Source of the DNA: Buddleja alternifolia
Taxonomy: Eukaryota; Streptophyta; Magnoliopsida; Lamiales; Scrophulariaceae
Assembly: GCA_019426215.1 (NCBI GenBank)
Contig: CM033402.1
Location: 7,193,246 to 7,257,245, forward strand
Direction: 5' to 3'
DNA: 64,000 bases
A program made the translations under genes and the position numbers. This document shows, one piece after another, positions 48,265-59,859 of the stretch. The notes beneath the pieces are model-generated. The model was not told the DNA's origin. It did no database searches and saw only the letters and a program-made list of their open reading frames with translations. Numbering within the stretch: position 1 is the first letter of the stretch; every line of letters begins with the position of its first letter.

Positions 48265-48753
48265 TAATGTTTTCAGAACCAGATTGGACCGCTCGGTCCG
48301 CCCAATTAATCCGCCAACCGGTCAAAAAATCAAAAAAACTAGTGACCCGAGTGAATCAACAACTCCAGTTTCAAAAAATGTCAGGCAGGGAGCCGCGGCT
48401 TTAGGCGGAGGTCTACGTTGGTATTAAGTGGGATATAGCCGAAATTGTGAAAAATGGAAAAGGTTATAATTAAGAAGCAATTATTTGAGAAAATTAACGG
48501 AAGAAGAGGAGAAGTGGAAGAAGAATTAAAGAAGAAGGAGGAGACTCAGCGGGGCACACCTCAACCAAATTTTAGGATTTTGTCATTTTATATTAATTTT
48601 AGTCAAAAGTGTTATATATCTAGTAGTGGTCAAAGAATCAATTTAATGGTGTAAATTCAAAAAATGGCCTTGTTAAGTAAGAATTTTTTTAACCCCATGT
48701 GGCCATATCTCATTCTTATCTCACACACGCGCACACACACATATATATACTGT

Positions 48754-48790
<37 letters not shown>

Positions 48791-48879
48791 GTAGGTCAAC
48801 CCGTTTTTTCACACCGATCTAATTGGTTGAACCAGTAGAATGTCTGGTTCAGTCACCGGTGCGATTTTCAAAATATTGG
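48265..48879. mobile_element. Terminal-inverted-repeat MITE, about 615 bp
   Basis: Inside a segment of about 1.07 kb (48185-49255) missing from copy 1. Ends TAATGTTTTCAGAACC and the complement of TTTTCAAAATATTG, with shared CCGGT and GGTTCA blocks inward. Flanking GAGTTAT at 48258-48264 and 48880-48886 is a probable target duplication. It includes an AT microsatellite near 48760. Confidence 0.65.
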
Positions 48880-49469
48880 GAGTTATACCATTATATCATA
48901 TTTATTTCCAATCAATAATTAACTAAATAAGATGATATAATAATCATGTATAAATTCCTATATATGTAATAACCTAATATATATTAAACGGACTTCCATC
49001 TTTCAGTAAGATTCAAATCCAGAACTCTGGAGTTTTGAAACTTTGATTTAGTCATTTGATCTAGCCTCTGGGCAAGTTGGCAAACTAGCTTCTAGCTAGC
49101 AACTTGATGGACATGAATTTTCTTCAAACACTCACCAATAGGTCGATATCAGCAGTGATTTTTACTTTTTTTGTAGGACGTATTAAGATTTCAAATTTTG
49201 TATATGTTGGATTTTAAAGAAGTCTCATCAATTGTCCCAGAATTCCAAAGTCGATAGCTTCTTAAAAGACCGTGATCTTAATTATTGTATTATGGAAATT
49301 TAATAACTTCACTTATTTGAAACTTATGAGCTATGGTAGTGGATGGATGTGATTAATAAGTTTTAGGAGATTTATCTTCCAAATAATTTTTTATGAGATT
49401 TCCACAAAATAATCACAACTTAAATATTTACAAGAAAAAAATAAAGAAATATATATATATATATATATA

Positions 49470-49896
49470 GCTAATTGCATTTTTCGTCCGTTATCTTTAC
49501 CACTTTTGGATTTTGATCCTTTTTTTTCTCGATTTGCAAAGTCGTCCAATAACTATCCAACTTTTGACAATTTTAGCCCGATTTTGATAGGAGCCGACCA
49601 ATTTGGCCGGAATTTGCCACGTGTCGGACACGTGGCGCGGACATAGACAAAAAATTGGGGATTTTTCAATTTTCCCGCCAAAATGGACGCTGACTAGGAC
49701 AAAACTGATGAGGCATCAATTTTGTCCGGTCAGCAACACACGTGGCAAATTCCGGCCAAATTGGTACGTTCCGGTCAAAATCGAACTAAAATTGCCAATA
49801 ATTGGATAGTTAAAGGACGACTTTGCAAATCGAAAAAAAAAACAGGACTAAAAATCCAAAAGTGAAAACGATACAGGGCAAAAAATAGAATTAGCC
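49470..49896. mobile_element. MITE with about 150-base inverted ends, in an AT repeat
   Basis: Left GCTAATTGCATTTTTCGTCC and right ...AGAATTAGCCC are inverted, as are CACTTTTGGATTTT and AAAATCCAAAAGTG, GCAAAGTCGTCC and GGACGACTTTGC, and AATTTGGCCGGAATTTGCCA and its complement. It lies between AT dinucleotide runs that hide the target. A short G+C-richer centre contains CACGTGTCGGACACGTGGC, itself palindromic. Confidence 0.8.
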
Positions 49897-50780
49897 CTAT
49901 ATATATATATCATCTCAATCCTAGTCATTACACATTTTTTCCTTAAAAAAATAAATATAGATATATATATCAATATGTATATACGAATATTTAAGTAATA
50001 TGTGTTTGATAGTAATTTTTTTAGGAAAAGATGTGTAGTGACTATGATTGGGGTGACATATATATATATATATATATATATATAACATATTATTTTCTCC
50101 CACTTTTCTTCTACCAAACGAAGCAAAACGAGATGAGAAAAAAACAAAAAAAAAAACTTCAACCACCTATTCTCCATGTGATCATAACCAAGAAGTAGTT
50201 AATATATCGTTTAATAACATAGAGACTACTCCTTAAATTAAATTCTCGAGGGAGTTTGTTTGATTACCAAAAAAAATGAGATTCTTCTTGACTACACCAA
50301 GAATAAGTCCAAAACCAAACAATAATGGAGTATAATAATATTCATGTACTATGAGAAAGTCTTACTATTCGATATTGGACCATGAGGTCCATTAAGTAGT
50401 ACAAATAAAATCCAAACGCAGCCATGATGGATGGATGTTAGACCCGAATATTATTGATTTATTGTTGACGGCTGCGACCAATTATATCACAACAAACTTA
50501 ATTTAATAAATTTACTGCTTAATTTTTTATGATCCGTTAGGCGACACGATTGGGAAGCCTAATATGTGTATCAACAGCAAACACAATTTGAATGAGTGTT
50601 GAATTTTCTTTATCGATATATATTTTATAATTTCTTTACTTTTAATAAGAAATACATACAACAGTTGATTTACTTAGTATTATAACTGATTTTGCTCCTT
50701 GCATTTGTGGTACTCTTGGGTTTCGACAACCCTAAACGATGTTATGAATTTTATGCTTTAGCCTTTAGTTATGCTCCTCT

Positions 50781-51579
50781 TTTTAGATATTATTATTGCT
50801 CTTCTAGTTAAATTAATATTATTATTGCTTTTCTAGTTAAACTAGTATTCTTATTACCTTATTTATCTTTTACCTTCTTTATAATTTAGAGTTTTCTTGT
50901 ATTCTCTCTTTTGTAACTTTATAAATATGTTACTCAGTAATACAAGTTCCCTACGGGGTTTTCTCTAATCTAACATGGTATCAGAGCCATGACTTCGAGC
51001 CATGGTATCTCGATCTCTCGCTTCCGCCATCCTCAAGTCTCCGACCCCATCCGGCGCACCGTATCTAGTTTAGTTTAATTCAGTTTAGTTTTTTTTCTTT
51101 ACCTTTGTTTATGTTGTCGCCACTCACCCTTGGAAAAACAAGGACTTGGAGTCGCCGCCTTATTTAATAATTTTCAGACGAAACTGCTCCACATTGAGAA
51201 GCGTCTTCGTCGAACCGCCGCCTTATTTAATGATTTCCAGACTAAACTGCTCCACCTTGAGAAACGTATTTGTCAAAAATCTCTCTACCACGCATTCTTT
51301 ATGCCCGGACAGTCGTAACATTTTTCCTCAGTTTTTTGTTCAGTCTTAATGTTCAAGATTTTCACGTTTCGACTGCGGGGAGTGTTAGATATTATTATTG
51401 CTCTCCTTGTTAGATTAGTATTATTATTGCTTTCTTAGTTAGACTAGTATTCTTATTATCTTATTTATCTTTTATCTTCTTTATAGTTTAGGGTTTTCTT
51501 GTATTCTCTCTTTCTTGTAACTCTATAAATATGTTACTCAATAATACAAGTTTCCTACGGGGTTTTCTCTAATCTAACA
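50781..51579 (+). mobile_element. TRIM (terminal-repeat retrotransposon in miniature), 799 bp
   Basis: LTRs of 195 and 197 bases (50781-50975, 51383-51579), flanked by CCTCT (50776-50780 and 51580-51584). The left LTR is followed at once by TGGTATCAGAGCC, the initiator-methionine tRNA primer site usual in Copia elements. A purine tract GCGGGGAG precedes the right LTR. The left LTR starts TT instead of TG, a point change. The 407-base interior has no gene but contains a direct duplication of about 60 bases (GCCGCCTTATTTAAT...AACTGCTCCAC, twice). Confidence 0.92.
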
Positions 51580-52571
51580 CCTCTAACATATTATATATCC
51601 AAGTTGGAAACCAATCCGATCCAATGAAGAAATTTAACTTGTCAATAAACATGAGAAGAAGATTGAAAAATGAATAAGTGATGATCTCACTTAGCTTGCC
51701 ATCACATTGGTCATATTATCGCGGAGTGATAGTACACAAATTGAATATCATGTGATTGATTGAATATGAGTTTAATAATATCTAATTTGAACTTTTTTCT
51801 TGAACAAATTTAATTTGAACATTGAATGAAGATTTACTCCAAATGATCAAGCTCAACCGCTTATCATATAATAACCGTAATCCTCCTGCACTAATATAAT
51901 AAGCGTAATTCTAGCGGTCTCATGATTGATTATGTTTCGTTTTAACGAACTATATTGTATATATATAAATCAAGATGTACTATCATCGTTTTATAGTTTC
52001 TCAAATGTATAAGAGCTCCCTAGACACCGGATTCCAACATAATCAAAGCATTTCTGCCGGTCCAAATCTTATATTATATATATAATCATGTAACATATCT
52101 TGTTATTTGCACATTTGTGTTTACAAGTGGATATGCGAGTGGTCATGGTGTGGAGACGGAAAAAATTGAGATATGAAGAAAAGAAAATGAAATTTCTTCT
52201 CCACATCCAAATCATCAGTACTATATTTATCACATGTGCGTCTAATATTAGGTGTTATATAATTATGTAACATAACACATCAATCGCATTTGTGCATAGT
52301 GAACTTTACATGATCAGACCCGATACACATATATTTGATTTATAATAATTATGGGATTCTCCAATAGCTCATACTTATAACATGTCAAAATCTGAAAAAT
52401 TCTTGTCCAGATCATGTTCAGCCGAAATTAAGGTAATTCATAAGATGAGACTCTTATTATGTGATTCATTACAAGACGTGTGAATTACACTTTGAATCGA
52501 TCAGGCCTAGTCCGAGTTAGAATGTCCTCAAAATTATGAACTAAATGGGAATTATTGTGCATGCATGTATG

Positions 52572-53804
52572 CTACCTAGTATACCTCGTAAGAAGATAAA
52601 CTTGTATACAAGGCGAATTGCTCCAAGCATTAGTATGCAACCTCAAAATTTCCCTCGCTTTCTTCTTCAAATAATCCGCACAATCCGCTTGCAACACCAT
52701 GCACAACTTCGTTACAGCGCTAACCCTCAACATCTCCTCCACCACCTCCCTCGTCGCCGAAAACCGCGCTATTGACTCCATTATACACAACGCCCGATCA
52801 TCCGTTGCCGGGGAGTTTCTCAGCAGCCGCTTCGCCGCCACCGCTATCCCTCCGGCGTGCTTCAACAGCTGCTGCCGCCCATCGGCGCATGAACACAAAT
52901 GCGCCAACAGGTTAAACACTAGATCCGTAATCCTCTTCTCTGGATTGCTTAATTCGATCTCAATCAGCTCGAAAACCGCCCCCGCTTCAACTATTTTCAT
53001 TCTGTTTCTCCCCGGAGGACATGTTTGGATTAATATATGAAGAACGGATTTTACGGCGAATTTTTCGTGCAATAGCTTCACCATTTGTTTGAAGAAATCG
53101 AAGTTTAATCTCTCCACGAGTGTGCCCGTAGCAATTTCTGCGACGTTTTTTAAAATTCCAATCGCAACGGTTTTTGCTGTGGTTTTCATATCACTTTGCA
53201 AAACCCACATAATGGAGTCAACAAAATCTAAATTATCTTCGACAATTTTCTTGTTTTCGTTTGTGGGGAGCCACGTCAGCTGGAGAATTCGCAATGCTTC
53301 TTCAAGACCTGTAGTAATTTTACCTTCATTGAAGCATTTCAATATGAATAAAATCATAGCTTTCGCTACGCCAGCTTCCGCCATGGATTTCTTATTTTTT
53401 TCATCTTCATTGATGAGCTCCTCCATTTTCATCAGAGATTTTAGACGTGAAGTGTGGTTATTATTTTTTACGTCGCGAATGAGCTTTAAAATGACGGATC
53501 TTTGTAGTTGAGCTTTTGGCGTCGGGATTCGATCGACGCCGTTGTTAGCGTTGGCAATGCACCAGGCCTGGATTAGTCTCCGGAGCATGTGGTTCGGAGT
53601 CAAGTCCAAGCCACGAGTCAAGGGCTGCTTCGTGACTGGGCACACGGCGGCGGAGTCGGCGGCGCCATCGCCGGAGGGGGTGATCAGCCATTGCTCGATG
53701 CTTTCACGGTCATAGGTGATGCCGGTGACGGTGGTGACGGGGTCTTTCATGATTTGGAGAGATATGGGACAGAGAAAATATTGTGGGATTTCGATTTCAT
53801 CCAT
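52572..53804 (-). CDS. PUB22/23/24-like: U-box E3 ubiquitin ligase, PUB22/23/24 type, 410 aa, intronless
   Basis: Predicted to transfer ubiquitin from an E2 enzyme to substrates; Arabidopsis PUB22/23/24 dampen immune and drought signalling. The U-box is at residues about 8-82: IPQYFLCPISLQIMKDPVT near the start, then the GITYDRESIEQWL core and a CPVTKQPL segment. It is followed by a helical ARM-like region (about 105-390) with Leu-rich units such as SLMKMEELI and VFNLLAHLCSC. A single exon and about 410-440 residues are usual for this group. The first ATG directly precedes the U-box, as in relatives. The frame is complete with no breaks, unlike everything around it. Its truncated duplicate lies at 35553-35720. 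The substrate and the exact orthologue are not determinable here. Confidence 0.95.
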   Translation of the reverse strand: MDEIEIPQYFLCPISLQIMKDPVTTVTGITYDRESIEQWLITPSGDGAADSAAVCPVTKQPLTRGLDLTPNHMLRRLIQAWCIANANNGVDRIPTPKAQLQRSVILKLIRDVKNNNHTSRLKSLMKMEELINEDEKNKKSMAEAGVAKAMILFILKCFNEGKITTGLEEALRILQLTWLPTNENKKIVEDNLDFVDSIMWVLQSDMKTTAKTVAIGILKNVAEIATGTLVERLNFDFFKQMVKLLHEKFAVKSVLHILIQTCPPGRNRMKIVEAGAVFELIEIELSNPEKRITDLVFNLLAHLCSCADGRQQLLKHAGGIAVAAKRLLRNSPATDDRALCIMESIARFSATREVVEEMLRVSAVTKLCMVLQADCADYLKKKAREILRLHTNAWSNSPCIQVYLLTRYTR

Positions 53805-53840
53805 TTTATGTTTTTGAGAATACTATGAAAATTTGAATGA

Positions 53841-53850
53841 TTTATATAGG
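53841..53850 (-). promoter_or_regulatory. TATA box upstream of the U-box gene
   Basis: CCTATATAAA on the minus strand ends about 36 bases before the ATG. If used with normal spacing (about 30 bases) the 5' leader would be only a few bases long, so either the leader is very short, a downstream ATG or upstream promoter is used, or this is not the functional box. Confidence 0.5.
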
Positions 53851-53859
53851 AAGATGAAG

Positions 53860-56800
53860 GAAATGGTTTTTTTATTAATTTTCTTTTCTTGCATGATAAA
53901 AGTGGTAAGAGAAAGCGGCTGATTTGTTGGAGGGGGTTTGAATGAGAATAGGCAAGAAGAAATTCAATAATTGGACGAAGAAAATTATAGTTAGTTTTGA
54001 TAGTATAGTAAACTCCAATATTTATCGGAATATTTTAGTCGAAGTCTGTTTTGTTCGAACTTAATAAAAGTTTTAAAAGGACATAAATTATATTTGTTAA
54101 GTCATTCATTATAAAATGGTTATAATTAAATTAAATGTTAGATTATCGAACTCGGTTCGTCTACAATTATTATGGAAAAAGGGGAAATTATGTTTTAACT
54201 GCATCTGATTTGATCGAATAATTTATTCGTTTTATAATCAATTACATGGTCGATGTAATTTAATTTCTTCAATTCAAAAATTTTCTATAACACATCTGCG
54301 TGACACTTTCAATCATATGTATGCATGTGTAACAAGTGTATGTGGTTAGAATAAGGAGAGATCATTTTCAAATGTATTTTTCTCAATTTCTGACTTTTTG
54401 GGTATATATTTATCATACATTTATGTGAATAAGAGAAAATATTACATAATTGTGTTACATACATACATACATAAAAATAATTTTGATCGCATTTTTCAGT
54501 ATACTTGAATTTAATTAAATGGGATCTGGAGTAGAATTTATCGAAAAATAGAAGTGGTATTTGGAATGCGCTAGCTTGTTTTACCGGCCATACATTTTCT
54601 TCATATGCGAAAAAATGGTCAACACAGTTATTAAGAAAAAATGGTCAACACACGAGGAATAGTGCTAGGAATGAATCACATGGTGTAGACTTTCCACAAA
54701 TGACAGATGGCTAGCAAAGATTGGTGAAAGCGGGCACCTGATTGTGCATTAGAAATAGTATCAGGGCAGTTTCCAGATAAGTCCATTAATCCGAGCGTGT
54801 ATAATTTATCTATCTCTTTCACACAAGAATCCAAAAATTCAAACCCGATCCCTCCACTCAGCCCATGGGGAGCCGATACATTCACTCAACCCACAAGAAG
54901 CTGATACATCCAAAATTGATCCCGATACTGAGCTGCAGTGAGCCAATACATCGAAACTCGATCCAACCACACATGTTACGTCAACCCTTAGATAGGCACC
55001 CTTGTCCTCCATCCCACCACCAACTCCCTCGCCCTAATTAAGGCCACCCCCACCCTCCCACCCATTTAACACCCCCTCATTTCCTTCTAAGCAACCCCAA
55101 CAACAGTAGCCCACAATATCCCATTTATGGCACTGCAAAGTTGATCTAGTGTCCTCCTTGGATCAAGTTACAAATCAAGTCCCATTGAATTAATTTTATA
55201 AAAAATGGTGAAAATGTAGAGAAAATGAAAAATGAAAAAATTGATTTAATGAAAGGAAAGAAGAAAAGTACAAAAATCAAATTAGTTATAGGCGGTAGTG
55301 AGGATACATATTGTATTGAAGGGAAAAAATGTCACTATCATATTTTATAGGGGATTAAGTACTACTATGTAGTTTAGCGAGACGAGATATTTGATACCTA
55401 ATTTATATAAGCAAAGTGTGTATTGCCCTTCTTATTAAGTGGTGGGGAATATAATAACTTAATATCCATGTGACTTTTAGGCAGGTAATTCTAAGTTCAG
55501 ATACATTTAATTATAATCAAATATATATAGAGATCTATTGAATTAAGCTATATATATATATATATATATATAATTGTGGTTTTTCCCAATGATTAAGGGT
55601 GCGGAAACTTCTAAAAATAACCATGCTTCTCTTGTGATAGTTCATTATTAGTTGTGTTTAATTTTAATCGTATTAACTTAACTAGTAATCGATTTTTAAA
55701 AAACAATTGTGTGTCATTTACATAAGAAACATCTCTTATTAATTCATTTTAGTATATGTTTGGATTGAATTTAGCCAAACCCTCTTTCAAAGAATTTTAT
55801 CGAAAAGCAATATGAACATATGACAAAATGGAGAGTTGGGGTATCATATCTCAGTTGGTTTGTTAAAACTCAGCCGATGATACGTGATATCATATGTACA
55901 ATTAGTTATCCGCCTCACACGATTCCCTAAAAAATTTAGACTAAACTATCCTTTGATTTAGTTAAAAAATTATTCAAACATTACAATGTTCTAGATTTAA
56001 AAATGGCTGAATTTTTTGACAGAAAATGATAAACTACAATATTTGATTTGTCACAATATTTTGAAATTTAATTAACAATCAATTTCTAAAATAAATAAGA
56101 TTATCTATTTTCTTAAAAACACATACAATTGCCAATGCCAAATGCCAACTCCTATCTTAATTTTGTGGCAGAATATTTTTAAGTGACAATACTTTCTTAA
56201 TTAATTACTTTTTTTTATCATGAAACAAGAGATGTTAGGTAGTATCACATATTATATACAAGCTATATCTCCACGAACATCATATATAACTTCAATTTTT
56301 AACATTCTAATGCATGCTTCTGTTATATTGCACTATACATATAGGAATTGTATATGTATATATTGCACTTTTAGAAGCAATGTGACATAAAAATAGACAA
56401 AACTCTATTTTTCCAAAAACTATCATCTGAAATTATATTCCTCGGAAACAATTAGAATTATGGAGGAATTTAATGATTATAGAGGTAAAGAAAAGAAAAA
56501 AATTGAAGATGCATTATATCTTCATTAATTTGTGAGAAACTTGAACCACAAATGAGTCTTGTTCAAAATGTGCAATTTTGAGCCATAATTTACTCCCACG
56601 ACCTAATGGCGGCCAAAGAAACTTCATCCACAAAATAGGCTTGAGTTTTTGGCGGTCAAACAATAGTGAGGTCAGTCTATAAAAGTGTTATTTTGTGAGT
56701 GGATGTTTTTCTTTGTCTCATAATTAAGTGATGTTGGCTGCCCATTAATTATTGATTAAAAAAAAAAACTTGGCTGCCCACTTAAAAGTTCCAGTATGTT

Positions 56801-57240
56801 CTAGTTTGTTTAGAGATGGAGCAAAAATATATATAATATTATAGTTTCTTGATTAGTTATCTTTTAGTACGTCCATGCTTTTTTTAATGATATATTTTCT
56901 AGATAAATTATATAATTATCCATATTAGTGGGAAAATAATATGCCAGAAGTTTTAATATACATAATTAGAGCATGGTTCCTATACATTTAAGAAATAGTA
57001 TTGTACTCAATTTTAGTTTAAGCGAACTGATTGAATAAAAATGAAATTGGTTGATCCTGTAACTAAATATTTAGTTTTTCATTTTCGTGATATAATGTGT
57101 TTATATATATATATATATAAATATATATATATTAGTGAGTTTTAAACTATTTTGATTTATTTCGATTTAATTACAATCAAATTATTGGAAATTGCTTAGA
57201 AATTGTTCTATGCGAAACAATCTATTTATTTTGATTCTCA
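53860..57240. other. Intergenic DNA of duplication copy 2
   Basis: Collinear in large part with 35740-41440. No gene beyond the U-box promoter region. A C/A-rich segment at 54830-55100 repeats AGCCGATACATTCACTCAACC-like phrases (GAAGCTGATACATCC, GTGAGCCAATACATCG) and encodes nothing recognisable. AT runs occur at 55550 and 57100. Confidence 0.6.
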
Positions 57241-57249
57241 GTGGCCTTT

Positions 57250-57455
57250 ATAGTAACTCTTTCAAGGTCTTACTCACTGCTTCAAAACCATGATGATGCA
57301 TCATTGGCATCTCATCCCAAATTATTAATGATGCTTCTTGATCAATCGGGATAATCAGTATTATGATTTATGGAACAATGAGATTCCTCATTTAACCCGA
57401 AAGAGATTTTGAATCGTGAATGCGCTGTTCTTCCTCTAGGCAATAACAATGCAGC
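57250..57455 (-). pseudogene. Second Helitron helicase remnant, part downstream of the LTR insertion
   Basis: The minus strand encodes a LLLPRGRTAHSRFKIS-type segment, a degraded LIIWDE-type segment and HHHGFEAVS, the block that follows Walker A in Helitron and PIF1 helicases. It aligns with 19850-20042 of the first Helitron remnant. It is cut at 57455 by the LTR element; its upstream half is at 63486-64000. Confidence 0.8.
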
Positions 57456-58003
57456 TGATATACCCTAATATGGTATATAGGCTCATAAACACTAATACAA
57501 GGATAAAGGCCCAATACCAGGCCCAAAATCCAACATGTGGCCAAGGATCCGCGCTAAGTAACAGTAACGGGTCGGGTCGTTCCTCAACCCAACCCTATGG
57601 TTCGAGTCATCTACTGTTCAATGGTACTACTTGTAATCATCTTACAGATGGCTACCAACCACTCTGACAGGGTGTCTGTGCTATAAATACCCCCTCATAA
57701 CATTTAGGGGGGGGGGCTGGAGAATACTCTCTCCAGTTTTAGCCTCGTATATTCATTAGTAACGAGTCTATAGACTGAGAAGTACGTTCCTGTATACATA
57801 TAAATTTGGAAGTTAGAATCGTTCCAGGAGTACGACCTTGACTATTCATCTTAATATAGAACTACGTTGATTTGATCTTAATTAGTTACGTAGGTAGCTC
57901 AATTATCATTGAGTGCAGTCTATAATCTTTATTAGCATACTCGTGGTAGGGTTCGAATCCTTCCAGACTGATAGATTTGAATCCACGGATTTGAGTTATA
58001 TCA
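57456..58003 (+). repeat. 5' LTR of the 6-kb element
   Basis: TG...CA ended. A TATA box CTATAAATAC at 57681-57690 is followed by the CTCTCTCCAG-rich transcribed part. Repeated at 62932-63480. Confidence 0.93.
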
Positions 58004-58005
58004 GT

Positions 58006-58022
58006 TGGCGCCGTCTGTGGGA
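58006..58022 (+). promoter_or_regulatory. Primer binding site of the 6-kb element
   Basis: TGGCGCCGTCTGTGGGA starts two bases inside the left LTR. This is a frequent primer site in plant Gypsy-type and related large non-autonomous elements. It fixes the plus orientation. Confidence 0.85.
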
Positions 58023-58058
58023 AAATACTTTGAAGTTGCTGAGACTTGTTATTAGGAA

Positions 58059-58153
58059 TGGAGGCTGGCATTATGAAGACTCGTTTGGTTCAGGTGGAGG
58101 GAAAGTTGGATCAAGGTGTTGGTGATTCGCATGTTGAAGGAGGAACCAACTAA
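58059..58153 (+). pseudogene. Short leader ORF, possible Gag N-terminal remnant
   Basis: ATG at 58059 opens a 31-codon frame (MEAGIMKTRLVQVEGKLDQG...) that stops as the tandem repeat begins. Its position after the primer site suggests a relic of a gag start, but there is no family match I can assert. Confidence 0.35.
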
Positions 58154-59488
58154 TGAAAGCAGCGTCAGACTCGTAATTACGAGCAGCCCAACAAATGAAA
58201 GAAGCGTCAGACTCGTAAGTACGAGCAGCCCAGCAAATGAAAGAAGCGTCAGACTCGTAATTACGAGCAGCCCAACAAATAAAAGAAGCGTCAGACTACA
58301 AGCAGCCCATCAAATGAAAGCAGTGTCAGACTCGTAATTACGAGCAGCCCAGCAAATGAAAGAAGCGTCAGACTCGTAATTACGAGCAGCCCAGCAAATG
58401 AAAGAAGCGTCACACTTGTAAGTACGAGCAGCCCAGCAAATGAAAGAAGGGTCAGACTCGTAAGTACAAGCAGCCCAGCAAATGAAGCAGCGTCAGACTC
58501 GTAATTACGAGCAGCCCAGCAAATGAAAGCAGCGTCAGACTCGTAATTATGAGCAGCCCAGCAAATGAAAGCAGCGTCAGACTCGTAATTACAAACAGCC
58601 CAGCAAATGAAAGAAGCGTCAGACTCGTTATTACGAGCAACCCAACAAATGAAAGCAGCGTCAGACTCGTAATTACGAGCAGCCCAGCAAATGAAAGAAG
58701 CGTCAGACTCGTAAGTACGAGCAGCCCAGCAAATGAAAGAAGCGTCAGACTCGTAAGTACAAGCAGCCCAACAAATGAAAGAAGCGTCAGACTCGTAAGT
58801 ACGAGCAGCCCAGCAAATGAAAGAAGCGTCAGACTCGTAATTACAAGCACCCCAGCAAATGAAAGAAGCGTCAGACTCGTAATTACGAGCAGCCCAGCAA
58901 ATGAAAGCAGCGTCAGACTCGTAATTACGAACAGCCCAGCAAATAAAAGCAGCGTCAGACTCGTAATTACGAGCAGCCCAGCAAATGAAAGAAGCGTCAG
59001 ACTCGTAATTACGAGCAGCCCAGCAAATGAAAGAAGCGTCAGACTCGTAATTACGAGCAACCCAGCAAATGAAAACAGCATCAAACTCGTTATTACGAGC
59101 AGCCCAGCAAATGAAAGAAGCGTCAGACTCGTAATTACGAGCAGCCCAGCAAATGAAAGCAGCGTTAGACTCGTAATTACGAGCAGCCCAGCAAATAAAA
59201 GCAGCGTCAGACTCGTAATTACGAGCAGCCCAGCAAATGAAAAAAGCGTCAGACTCGTAATTACGAGCAGCCCAGCAAATGAAAGAAGCGTCAGACTCGT
59301 AATTACGAGCAGCCCAGCAAATGAAAACAACATCAGACTCGTTATTACGAGCAGCCCAGCAAATGAAAGAAGCGTCAGACTCGTAATTACGAGCAGCCCA
59401 GCAAATAAAAGAAACGTCAGACTCGTAATTACGAGCAGCCCAACAAATGAAAGAAGCGTCAGACTCGTAATTACGAGCAGCCCAGCGA
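58147..59488 (+). repeat. 42-bp tandem repeat array, about 32 units, each with a 14-bp palindrome
   Basis: The unit runs AGACTCGTAATTACGAGCAG then CCCAGCAAATGAAAGAAGCG then TC. CTCGTAATTACGAG is a perfect palindrome. Units vary at a few fixed positions (AAGAAGC/AAGCAGC, AATTACG/AAGTACG, CCCAGC/CCCAAC), and one unit near 58290 is shortened. Because 42 is a multiple of 3, both strands are open over about 300 codons: plus gives a 14-residue repeat SSPANERSVRLVIT, minus gives a hydrophobic LLSFAGLLVITSLT. Neither is likely to be a real gene; the plus frame has no Gag features. The tail (59490-59570) has an Arg/Tyr-rich reading (NYRRDYERRND) reminiscent of a Gag C terminus. Confidence 0.92.
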
Positions 59489-59579
59489 TATTACAGAAAC
59501 GATAATTATCGTCGAGACTATGAACGCCGTAATGACGCCCTCGTAATAAAGATCGAAGAAGAAGAAGTATGAAGCCAGT

Positions 59580-59855
59580 AGAGTCGAGGTGTTAAAGGAA
59601 GAGGTGGAGACTTCGATGGAAAGTTTGGACAAAAAACATAAATGAGTTCAATGTCTGAGAATATATGATTTCAAGATGAAATGTATAAACAAACAAGCTT
59701 AGATGACAAAAAGCAGTCATTGACATTATTTCATAAAATGAAAAACCCAGAACGAATATCACAAATCGTCGTATGAAATGAAAAACAAAAAACTACCAAT
59801 GTTTCATAAAACAAAAATGTAAAAATTAGTTGTTTAAAAGCCACACACGGCTCAA
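59580..59855. other. Spacer between repeat array and antisense gene
   Basis: A-rich, with repeated ATAAAATGAAAAAC and ATGAAATGAAAAAC phrases near 59730-59790. No gene. It would contain the 3' end of the antisense transcript. Confidence 0.6.
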
Positions 59856-59859
59856 AAGA

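Larger units (their letters stand above)
44455..56820. repeat. Segmental duplication copy 2, second part
   Basis: Collinear with 31311-41440 and includes the intact U-box gene. It carries insertions not in copy 1 (44688-45610, 46873-47855, 48265-48879, about 49470-49896, 50781-51579) and lacks copy 1 sequence 34270-34770. Spaces between the listed elements hold only AT-rich non-coding DNA. Confidence 0.88.

Noticed and set aside
53089..53511. 140-residue plus-strand ORF within the U-box gene
   Set aside because: Antisense shadow of an intact, well-conserved coding region.
58452..59333. 293-residue minus-strand ORF with hydrophobic repeats, like a membrane protein
   Set aside because: It is the reverse reading of the 42-bp tandem repeat; any unit whose length is a multiple of three without stops gives such a frame on both strands.
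58147..59488. Array resembling a CRISPR repeat region
   Set aside because: Units abut with no unique spacers, vary only by point changes, and lie inside a plant LTR element.
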